Assembly (NCBI GenBank): GCA_030584085.1
Contig: CP129490.1
Coordinates: 2,017,511 to 2,081,510, forward strand
Length of the DNA stretch: 64,000 nucleotides
From: Melioribacteraceae bacterium
GTDB taxonomy: Bacteria > Bacteroidota > Ignavibacteria > Ignavibacteriales > Melioribacteraceae
Reading direction: 5' to 3'
The notes below the pieces were generated by a model. That model did not search any database and was not told the origin of the DNA. It was given only the letters and a program-made list of their open reading frames with translations. Of this stretch, positions 58,146-64,000 are shown piece after piece. The translations under genes were made by a program, and so were the position numbers. Numbering within the stretch: the stretch's first letter is position 1; each line of letters opens with the position of its first letter.

Positions 58146-58717
58146 TGGCAATCGGAATTTATGGTGGAACGTTTGATCCAATTCATCATGGTCATTTAAT
58201 AACAGCGCAAGCAGTTTTTGAAAAGAGAAATTTAGAAAAAATAGTATTTATTCCGGCCTACATTTCACCGCTCAAAACAGAAATGAAACATTCCTCATCC
58301 GAACATCGAATTAAAATGTTAGAATTAGCAATCGAAGAGAATAAATACTTAACCGTAAGCAAGCTTGAATTAGATCGAAAAAACGTTTCATACACTATTG
58401 ATACTCTTTTAGAACTTAAGAAATCTTATACAGATATAGAACTTATTATTGGTTATGATAATTTGTTGGTTTTTCATAAATGGTATAAACCGGAAAAGAT
58501 TTTGGAACTTTGTAAACTGATTGTTTTGCATCGTGAAGTTGATAAAATACCCGAAAAGAAAAATCAGTTTTATGATAAAGCAGTTATTTTAGATACACCT
58601 ACAATTGAAATTTCTTCAACTGAGATAAGAAACCGAGTTTCAAATAATTTACAAATCGATTACCTTGTTCCTCTTAAAGTAAAAGAATATATTTATAAAA
58701 ACGGATTATATAAATAA
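58145..58717 (+). CDS. nadD: Nicotinate-nucleotide adenylyltransferase
   Basis: 190 residues. Nucleotidyltransferase motif GIYGGTFDPIHHGHLITA at the N-terminus with the HxGH signature, and the ISSTEIRNR motif at about residue 158. It makes deamido-NAD in NAD synthesis. The start overlaps the PrsW stop (TAATG). No rsfS follows, unlike in many bacteria. Confidence 0.95.
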   Translation: MAIGIYGGTFDPIHHGHLITAQAVFEKRNLEKIVFIPAYISPLKTEMKHSSSEHRIKMLELAIEENKYLTVSKLELDRKNVSYTIDTLLELKKSYTDIELIIGYDNLLVFHKWYKPEKILELCKLIVLHREVDKIPEKKNQFYDKAVILDTPTIEISSTEIRNRVSNNLQIDYLVPLKVKEYIYKNGLYK

Positions 58718-58728
58718 ACCCCATATAT

Positions 58729-59688
58729 ATGTTCGATAATTCATTTCTGGAAAAATTATACAACCGAGATAAAAGAATAGTATCTCGGGCTATATCAATA
58801 GTAGAATCAGATCAAATAAAATCAGCAGAGTTATTAAATAGAATTTTCCATAAAACCGGGAATGCTTATCGAATCGGAATAACCGGTCCTCCGGGTTCGG
58901 GTAAATCAACGATAACAAATCAATTAACAAAATTGATTACTGCACAAGATAAATCCGTTGGTATAATAGCAGTAGATCCAACATCTCCTTTCACCGGCGG
59001 GGCGCTGCTTGGTGATCGTGTCCGTATGAGTGAAATAGGAACTCACCCAAATGTATTTATAAGAAGCATGGCAACAAGAGGAAGCCTCGGTGGTTTGAGT
59101 AAAAAAGCAATTGACGGTGCTGATATTCTCGATGCAGCCGGATATGATTATGTTATTTTTGAAACCGTTGGTGTCGGTCAATCCGAACTTGATATTGCTC
59201 AAGCAGCAGATACAACTGTTGTCGTCCTTGTTCCCGAATCAGGTGATGCGGTTCAAGCAATGAAAGCCGGTTTAATGGAAATTGCCGATTTGTTTGTGCT
59301 TAATAAAAGTGATAGACCGGGAGCTGAATCCGCTGCTGCAGCTTTAAGAACAATCCTTTCTTTCAGAGATCATGATGCCGATTCTTGGATGATCCCGATT
59401 CTTAAATCAATCGCGTCTGAAAATAAAGGAATTAATGAAATCGTGAACGAAATTGAAAATCATAAAATTCATCTTGAACAAAGAGGGTTACTTAAAAAAC
59501 TTAGAGAACGAAGATCCAAAACCAGAATTAAAGAGATTGTAGAATTAGTTCTGCAAAGAGAACTTTGGACCGACGAAAGAATTCACAATCTTAACGAAGC
59601 AATTGAAGATGTTGTGCTTGGCAATATTTCACCTTACAATCTTGCAAATAAAATTGTAGATCATTACAAAACACAATTCAATAATTAA
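58729..59688 (+). CDS. meaB: MeaB/ArgK-type G3E GTPase
   Basis: 319 residues. P-loop GITGPPGSGKST (50-61), IAVDPTSPFTGGALLGDRVRM, switch region FETVGVGQSE, and NKSD base-recognition motif. These GTPases protect and load adenosylcobalamin enzymes, mostly methylmalonyl-CoA mutase. No mutase or cobalamin gene is in this window, but the acyl-CoA dehydrogenase and the carboxylase beta subunit downstream fit an acyl-CoA degradation pathway that ends in propionyl-CoA or methylmalonyl-CoA. The ACAD gene begins 9 bases after its stop. Confidence 0.93.
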   Translation: MFDNSFLEKLYNRDKRIVSRAISIVESDQIKSAELLNRIFHKTGNAYRIGITGPPGSGKSTITNQLTKLITAQDKSVGIIAVDPTSPFTGGALLGDRVRMSEIGTHPNVFIRSMATRGSLGGLSKKAIDGADILDAAGYDYVIFETVGVGQSELDIAQAADTTVVVLVPESGDAVQAMKAGLMEIADLFVLNKSDRPGAESAAAALRTILSFRDHDADSWMIPILKSIASENKGINEIVNEIENHKIHLEQRGLLKKLRERRSKTRIKEIVELVLQRELWTDERIHNLNEAIEDVVLGNISPYNLANKIVDHYKTQFNN

Positions 59689-59697
59689 AGGAATGCA

Positions 59698-60852
59698 ATG
59701 GACATAACAAAGCATATTGAACTAAGTGAAAATCAACAGATGATTAGAGATACAATTAGAGAATTTGCTGAAACTAAAATAAGACCCCATGTTATGGAAT
59801 GGGATGAAGATCAGATATTCCCGATTGATTTGATGCATGAACTTGGTGAGTTAGGTTTTCTCGGAATACTCGTTCCCGAGGAACTCGGCGGTGCAGGTTT
59901 AGGCTATGTTGAATATACAATAGTTGTTGAAGAAATTGCACGTATTGATCCTTCAGTTGCTCTTTCTGTTGCAGCACATAACGGACTTTGTACAAATCAC
60001 ATTAACGTTTTTGGTAGTGATGAATTAAAGAAAAAATATATCCCTGATCTTGCAACCGGTAAAAAAATCGGTGCTTGGGGATTGACTGAACCGGCTTCGG
60101 GAAGTGATGCCGGTGGAATGCAGACAACAGCGGAGAAAGACGGTGATTACTATATATTAAATGGCACAAAAACTTTTATTACTCATGGTAAAAGTGGTGA
60201 GACAGCGGTTATAATGGCAATAACCGATAAAGAAAAAGGTAAAAAAGGTATCTCAGCATTAGTAGTAGAAAAAGGTACCGAAGGTTTCAGCGTCGGAAAG
60301 AAAGAGAATAAACTCGGAATGCGAGCAAGTGAAACAACTCAATTGATTTTTGAAAACTGCAAAATTCCCGTCACAAATTTAATTGGCAAAGAAGGAGATG
60401 GATTTACACAAGCAATGAAAATTTTGGAAGGCGGAAGAATTTCAATTGCGGCACTTAGCTGCGGACTTACAGTTGGTTGTCTCGAAGCATCTGTTAATTA
60501 TTCAAAAGAAAGAAAGCAATTCAACAAATCTTTATCCGAGTTCCAAGCTATTCAATTTAAGTTGGCAGATATGGCAACCGAACTTCATGCGGCAAGATTA
60601 TTAACTTATGATGCTGCAAGAATTAAAGATTCCGGTGGAGATATATCATTCCCCGCTTCAATGGCTAAATTATATTCGAGTGAAATTGCTACAAAAGCAT
60701 CCAACGAAGCTGTACAAATTTTCGGCGGTTACGGTTTTGTAAAAGATTATCCCGTTGAAAAACTTTATCGTGATGTAAAATTACTTACTATCGGTGAAGG
60801 CACTTCAGAAGTGCAGAGAATTGTTATTGCACGTCATTTGTTGAGGGACTAG
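59698..60852 (+). CDS. Short/medium-chain acyl-CoA dehydrogenase
   Basis: 384 residues. N-terminal helical domain (IRDTIREFAETKIRPHV), FAD/acyl-binding ILVPEELGGAGLGYVEY, WGLTEPASGSDAGGMQT, and the C-terminal YPVEKLYRDVKLLTIGEGTSE, where the catalytic Glu of short-chain dehydrogenases is expected (about residue 367). It oxidises acyl-CoA to enoyl-CoA and passes electrons to ETF. Substrate (butyryl, isobutyryl or isovaleryl) cannot be fixed. A ribosome site AAAGGAATG overlaps the spacer. The next metabolic gene is separated by a toxin-antitoxin pair. Confidence 0.93.
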   Translation: MDITKHIELSENQQMIRDTIREFAETKIRPHVMEWDEDQIFPIDLMHELGELGFLGILVPEELGGAGLGYVEYTIVVEEIARIDPSVALSVAAHNGLCTNHINVFGSDELKKKYIPDLATGKKIGAWGLTEPASGSDAGGMQTTAEKDGDYYILNGTKTFITHGKSGETAVIMAITDKEKGKKGISALVVEKGTEGFSVGKKENKLGMRASETTQLIFENCKIPVTNLIGKEGDGFTQAMKILEGGRISIAALSCGLTVGCLEASVNYSKERKQFNKSLSEFQAIQFKLADMATELHAARLLTYDAARIKDSGGDISFPASMAKLYSSEIATKASNEAVQIFGGYGFVKDYPVEKLYRDVKLLTIGEGTSEVQRIVIARHLLRD

Positions 60853-60860
60853 CTTTTTAT

Positions 60861-60886
60861 TTACCAGCGAATTAATTCGTTGGTAA
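60861..60886. repeat. Intergenic palindrome TTACCA-GCGAATTAATTCG-TTGGTAA
   Basis: A 26-base near-perfect inverted repeat, with a G-T wobble at one position and the central AATTAATT, directly after the acyl-CoA dehydrogenase stop. No clear T run follows, so it looks like a dispersed REP-like element or a 3'-end hairpin. Only one copy was seen. Confidence 0.5.
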
Positions 60887-61004
60887 GAGTGAAAAATCCA
60901 GAGATTTCAATTAACAAAAATTGGAACATCTAAAAACCAAAAAGAAGAAATACTAGTTTTGATCATATTTTGGCATTCTACAACATATAGAACTAAAATT
61001 CATC

Positions 61005-61036
61005 TTGCATTTTTAATTGGTATTATATATAATACC
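61005..61036 (+). promoter_or_regulatory. Promoter with overlapping operator palindrome for the toxin-antitoxin pair
   Basis: A textbook -35/-10 pair: TTGCAT (61005-61010), 17 bases, TATAAT (61028-61033). An 18-base perfect palindrome, GGTATTATA TATAATACC (61019-61036), covers the -10 box. The toxin ATG starts six bases after the -10 and three bases after the palindrome, with no Shine-Dalgarno, so transcription should begin at or close to the A of the ATG. The palindrome is the likely operator of the ribbon-helix-helix antitoxin. Confidence 0.65.
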
Positions 61037-61038
61037 AC

Positions 61039-61464
61039 ATGATTCCCTATAACATTGTTATTGATACTAATGTAATTGTTTCGGCTTTACGCTCACGAAA
61101 TGGTTATTCTTTTGATTTATTATCAATTATTGATGATGACAGATTTAACGTGGGTATTTCGGTTCCTTTAATTCTTGAGTACGAAGACGCTATTCTGAAA
61201 AGTAAATCTGCAATTAAACTGAGTCTTGAAGAAATTGATGATATTCTGGACTATATCTGTTTGATCGGTGATAAGCGAAAAATATTTTTTTTATGGCGAC
61301 CTTTTTTGAAAGATCTCAAAGATGATATGATTTTAGAATTAGCGGTAGAAGCTAGATGTGATTTTATAATTAGTTTCAATAAAAAAGATTTTGCTGGCTC
61401 TGAAAAATTTAATATAGAAATTGTAACACCAAAAGAGTTTTTGAAAATGATTGGAGAAATATAA
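61039..61464 (+). CDS. PIN-domain toxin (VapC-like, COG1569)
   Basis: 141 residues, a PIN ribonuclease-like domain. Acidic active-site residues are seen as Asp9 (IVIDTNVIVSAL), Glu47 (LILEYED), Asp95/96 (LKDDMILELA), and the last strand FIISFNKKDF. This matches the COG1569 PIN toxin family, which cut RNA. It stands first, before its antitoxin, the reverse of many VapBC pairs, and has a leaderless-looking start. It overlaps the antitoxin by one base (TAATG). Located between two acyl-CoA metabolism genes. Confidence 0.88.
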   Translation: MIPYNIVIDTNVIVSALRSRNGYSFDLLSIIDDDRFNVGISVPLILEYEDAILKSKSAIKLSLEEIDDILDYICLIGDKRKIFFLWRPFLKDLKDDMILELAVEARCDFIISFNKKDFAGSEKFNIEIVTPKEFLKMIGEI

Positions 61465-61697
61465 TGAGTACAATAAGTTTAAGATTACCCGATTCATTAC
61501 ATAGAAAAGTTCGCGATTTAGCAGAAAGGGAGAATACATCTATTAACCAATTTGTTTCTTCTGCTCTTGCTGAAAAAATTTCCGCCTTGCTTACTGAAGA
61601 ATATCTTGAAGAAAGAGCAAAACGTGCAAAAAAATCTAACTTCAAAAGAGCACTAAAAAAAGTTGCGGATGCTGAACCTGAAGAGCAAGATAAATAG
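61464..61697 (+). CDS. Ribbon-helix-helix antitoxin
   Basis: 77 residues. The N-terminal half, MSTISLRLPDSLHRKVRDLA, is a ribbon strand (ISLRLP) and helix of the MetJ/Arc (CopG- or HicB-antitoxin-type) fold; ENTSINQFVSSALAEKI is the second helix with the typical SINQF turn. The C-terminal 30 residues are charged (KRAKKSNFKRALKKVADAEP) and should wrap the toxin. It would bind the palindrome upstream of the toxin gene for self-repression. The last residues EPEEQDK may be disordered. Confidence 0.88.
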   Translation: MSTISLRLPDSLHRKVRDLAERENTSINQFVSSALAEKISALLTEEYLEERAKRAKKSNFKRALKKVADAEPEEQDK

Positions 61698-61721
61698 TAT
61701 TCAAATTTTGAGATACAAATA

Positions 61722-63377
61722 ATGACAAAAATCGGAACTGACATAAACCAAAAAGAAGACTTCCTAAAAAGAGAAGACTTCTACAAAAATTTAGTTCGTA
61801 AACTTGGTGCAGTTCGTGAAGTAACAGAACTTGGCGGTGGGAAGAAAGCAATTGAAAAACAGAAAGCAAAAGGCAAACTCACTGCTCGAGAACGGATTGC
61901 AAAACTTATAGATGAGAAATCTGTTTTTTACGAACTAAACACCTTTACTGCACATGAAATTTATGAAGAATGGGGCGGCGCTCCGAGTGCCGGGACAGTT
62001 TACGGCGTTGGAGAAATTCACGGTAAGAAACATTTAATAGTCGCCAATGATGCAACAGTAAAAGCCGGTGCATGGTTTCCGCTGACTGCAAAGAAAAATT
62101 TACGTGCTCAGGAAATTGCAATGGAAAACCACCTCCCTATCATTTATCTCGTTGATAGCGCAGGAGTTTTTCTTCCTTTACAAGAAGATATCTTTCCCGA
62201 TAAAGAACACTTCGGAAGAATTTTTAGGAACAACGCACAAATGAGTGCAATGGGTATTCCTCAGATTGCCGCAATTATGGGTCCGTGCGTTGCCGGCGGT
62301 GCTTACTTACCTATAATGAGTGATGAAGCATTAATTGTCGAAGGAGAAGGTTCGGTATTTCTTGCCGGTTCACATCTTGTGAAAGCTGCAATTGGTGAAG
62401 TAATCGACAATGAAAGTCTCGGTGGTGCACATGTTCAAACAAACATTTCCGGTGTTACAGATTATGTGATGAAAAACGATGAAGAATGTCTGCAGATGAT
62501 TAGAAATTTGGTAGATAAAAAAGGACCAACTCCCCGTTTCGGATTTAACAGAATAAAACCCGTTAAACCAAAGTTCGATCAAAAAGAGATTTACGGTGTA
62601 CTTCCCGAAGATCAATTAAAACAATATGATACACACGAACTGCTCGCTAGAATTGTTGATAACTCTGAGATTGATGAATACAAACCGGATTACGGTCAAA
62701 CAATAATTTGTGCTTATGCCAGAATTGACGGTTGGTCGGTTGGCATAGTTGCAAACCAACGCAAGATTGTAAAAAGTGCAAAAGGTGAAATGCAAATCGG
62801 CGGTGTTATTTATTCGGACAGCGCGGATAAAGCAACACGGTTTATAATGAACTGCAACCAAAAAAACATACCGCTAGTTTTCTTGCAGGATGTAACGGGA
62901 TTTATGGTAGGAAGCAAAGCCGAACACGGCGGAATAATTAAAGACGGTGCGAAGATGGTAAACGCTGTAGCAAATTCGACCGTTCCAAAAATTACAATTA
63001 TTGTCGGCAACAGTTTTGGCGCAGGCAATTATGCAATGTGCGGCAAAGCTTACGATCCCCGTTTCATTTATGCATATCCTAATGCAAAAATTTCTGTTAT
63101 GGGTTCTGCACAAGCCGGGGGTGTTTTATTAGATATCAAGATGAAACAACTTCAAAAAGAAGGTAAAGAATTTTCCGATTTTGACAAAAAGAAATTAGAA
63201 GATCAAATTAGAAAAGCTTACGATGACTCAAGTTCCGCACTTTATGCAGCAGCAAGATTATGGGTTGATGAAGTTATCGATCCGGCTAAAACTCGTGAAT
63301 ATATTTCTATGAGTTTGGAAGTAGCTGATCACAATCCTGTAATGCCGAAATTTAATGTCGGTGTAATTCAAACATAG
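61722..63377 (+). CDS. Biotin-dependent acyl-CoA carboxylase, carboxyltransferase (beta) subunit, MccB-like
   Basis: 551 residues. It transfers CO2 from carboxybiotin to an acyl-CoA. The two crotonase-like halves are visible: AIEKQKAKGKLTARERIAKLI, FLPLQEDIFPDKEHFGRIF, MGPCVAGGAYLPIMSDE, LAGSHLVKAAIG, then SLGGAHVQTNISGVTDYV, FLQDVTGFMVGSKAEHGG, IVGNSFGAGNYAMCGKAY. These fit methylcrotonyl- or geranyl-CoA carboxylases (leucine or isoprenoid degradation) more than propionyl-CoA ones. The biotin/BC subunit is not in the window. It follows the toxin-antitoxin pair by 24 bases. Confidence 0.92.
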   Translation: MTKIGTDINQKEDFLKREDFYKNLVRKLGAVREVTELGGGKKAIEKQKAKGKLTARERIAKLIDEKSVFYELNTFTAHEIYEEWGGAPSAGTVYGVGEIHGKKHLIVANDATVKAGAWFPLTAKKNLRAQEIAMENHLPIIYLVDSAGVFLPLQEDIFPDKEHFGRIFRNNAQMSAMGIPQIAAIMGPCVAGGAYLPIMSDEALIVEGEGSVFLAGSHLVKAAIGEVIDNESLGGAHVQTNISGVTDYVMKNDEECLQMIRNLVDKKGPTPRFGFNRIKPVKPKFDQKEIYGVLPEDQLKQYDTHELLARIVDNSEIDEYKPDYGQTIICAYARIDGWSVGIVANQRKIVKSAKGEMQIGGVIYSDSADKATRFIMNCNQKNIPLVFLQDVTGFMVGSKAEHGGIIKDGAKMVNAVANSTVPKITIIVGNSFGAGNYAMCGKAYDPRFIYAYPNAKISVMGSAQAGGVLLDIKMKQLQKEGKEFSDFDKKKLEDQIRKAYDDSSSALYAAARLWVDEVIDPAKTREYISMSLEVADHNPVMPKFNVGVIQT

Positions 63378-64000
63378 ATGCAGCCCGGTAAATTATATAT
63401 TGTTGCAACTCCTATCGGTAATTTGAAAGATATTACTTTTCGTGCAATTGAAACACTCAAAGAAGTCGATTTTGTAATTTGCGAAGATACCCGTGTAACG
63501 GGATTCCTTTTGAAGGAATATGATATCTCAAAAGAGTTATTTTCATTTAATGCTCAATCCGAAGAGAGAAAAATTCCAGCAGTATTGGAGAGAATAAAAA
63601 GCGGGCAAAACGCCGCACTTGTCTCCGATGCGGGAACTCCGACAATTTCAGATCCCGGCATTAGATTAGTCAGTGCCGCAATTAAAGAAGAAATTGAAGT
63701 TGTATCTATCCCTGGTGTGAATGCCGCGATAGCAGCATTGAGTATCGCCGGACTGCCGACTGATTCATTTCTCTTCGAAGGATTTCTCCCACAGAAAAAA
63801 GGAAGACAGAAAAAACTAAAAGAACTTGCGGAAGAAAACCGTACCATAGTTCTGTACGAATCGACTTATAGAATTGAAAAACTTTTAATCGAACTTAACG
63901 AGTACATTCCTGAAAGAATAGTTGTAGTCTGCAGAGAGCTCACAAAAAAATTCGAAGAAACATGGCGCGGAACAGCAAAAGAATTACTTGAGGATTTACC
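63378..64000 (+). CDS. rsmI: 16S rRNA (cytidine-1402-2'-O) methyltransferase, 3' end outside window
   Basis: The first 207 residues of the family, which is about 230-290 residues long. N-terminus KLYIVATPIGNLKDITFRAI, then VICEDTRVTGFLLKEY, ALVSDAGTPTISDPG, and the SAM-binding PGVNAAIAALSIAGLP. It runs off the right edge. It starts directly after the carboxylase stop (TAGATG), so it is translationally linked, although unrelated in function. Confidence 0.95.
   Translation, partial: MQPGKLYIVATPIGNLKDITFRAIETLKEVDFVICEDTRVTGFLLKEYDISKELFSFNAQSEERKIPAVLERIKSGQNAALVSDAGTPTISDPGIRLVSAAIKEEIEVVSIPGVNAAIAALSIAGLPTDSFLFEGFLPQKKGRQKKLKELAEENRTIVLYESTYRIEKLLIELNEYIPERIVVVCRELTKKFEETWRGTAKELLEDL

Noticed and set aside
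58729-63377. Complete methylmalonyl-CoA pathway
   Set aside because: Only meaB, one acyl-CoA dehydrogenase and one carboxyltransferase subunit are present; the mutase, epimerase and biotin subunit are missing from the window.
1-64000. CRISPR array, tRNA, rRNA, insertion sequence
   Set aside because: No regularly spaced repeats, no cloverleaf or CCA-type ends in the gaps, and no transposase-like frame were found. The palindromes are single or paired intergenic elements, not arrays.

Overview
The window is AT-rich, densely packed bacterial chromosome with short gaps, many stop/start overlaps (TAATG, ATGA) and frequent TTG or GTG starts preceded by GGAG-like ribosome sites. The gene content (one-chain pyruvate:ferredoxin oxidoreductase paired with a dihydroorotate-dehydrogenase-like protein, an Omp85-type barrel, DUF2807, DUF1579 and DUF3109 proteins, GH2 and C69 secreted hydrolases, BMC-associated PduS/PduT) suggests a Gram-negative, at least partly fermentative member of the Bacteroidota/Ignavibacteriota neighbourhood. 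Ignavibacteria is my best guess. This is inference from gene content; no rRNA is present.

Layout. 1-4.2 kb (minus): a small amidoligase-type cluster made of a GCS2-family ligase, an ATP-grasp enzyme, an esterase-fold protein that has lost its nucleophile, and a cut-off gene that may be another ATP-grasp protein; a secreted thioredoxin lies upstream. 4.3-9.0 kb (minus): nifJ and a DHOD-like partner. 9.4-11.2 kb (minus): purK-purE. 12.0-18.4 kb (plus): a 1311-residue TPR protein with three CbxX-type AAA+ modules, followed closely by an ABC ATPase and its permease. 18.4-24.2 kb (plus): exported hydrolases (S9 peptidase, C69 dipeptidase, beta-glucuronidase-type GH2, lipoprotein phosphatase, DUF1579). 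25.6-30.7 kb: TraB and CBS proteins, then a minus-strand trio of PP2C phosphatase, PduS and PduT, which looks like a detached electron-transfer part of a bacterial microcompartment. 30.9-37.7 kb: DCoH, clpC, then floA, a novel membrane-anchored protein and a UvrD helicase. 39.9-43.0 kb (plus): a nucleoside salvage operon (cdd, tdk, CNT transporter, punA). 43.0-48.4 kb (minus): gcvP, CoA-binding protein, Omp85 protein, rsmE. 48.5-55.9 kb (minus): the fatty-acid/phospholipid operon DUF177-rpmF-plsX-fabH-fabD-DUF3109-fabG-acpP-fabF-rnc. 56.0-64.0 kb (plus): ABC-2 permease, PrsW, nadD, meaB, acyl-CoA dehydrogenase, a PIN/ribbon-helix-helix toxin-antitoxin pair, a biotin-dependent carboxyltransferase, and rsmI cut by the window end.

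The most interesting parts are the GCS2/ATP-grasp/pseudo-esterase cluster, the triple-AAA protein coupled to an ABC exporter, the phosphatase-PduS-PduT trio without shell genes, and the toxin-antitoxin pair whose promoter, operator palindrome and start codon are compressed so tightly that the mRNA should be leaderless. Four kinds of intergenic palindrome were seen; one occurs at least twice. No CRISPR array, transposase, rRNA or tRNA was found.
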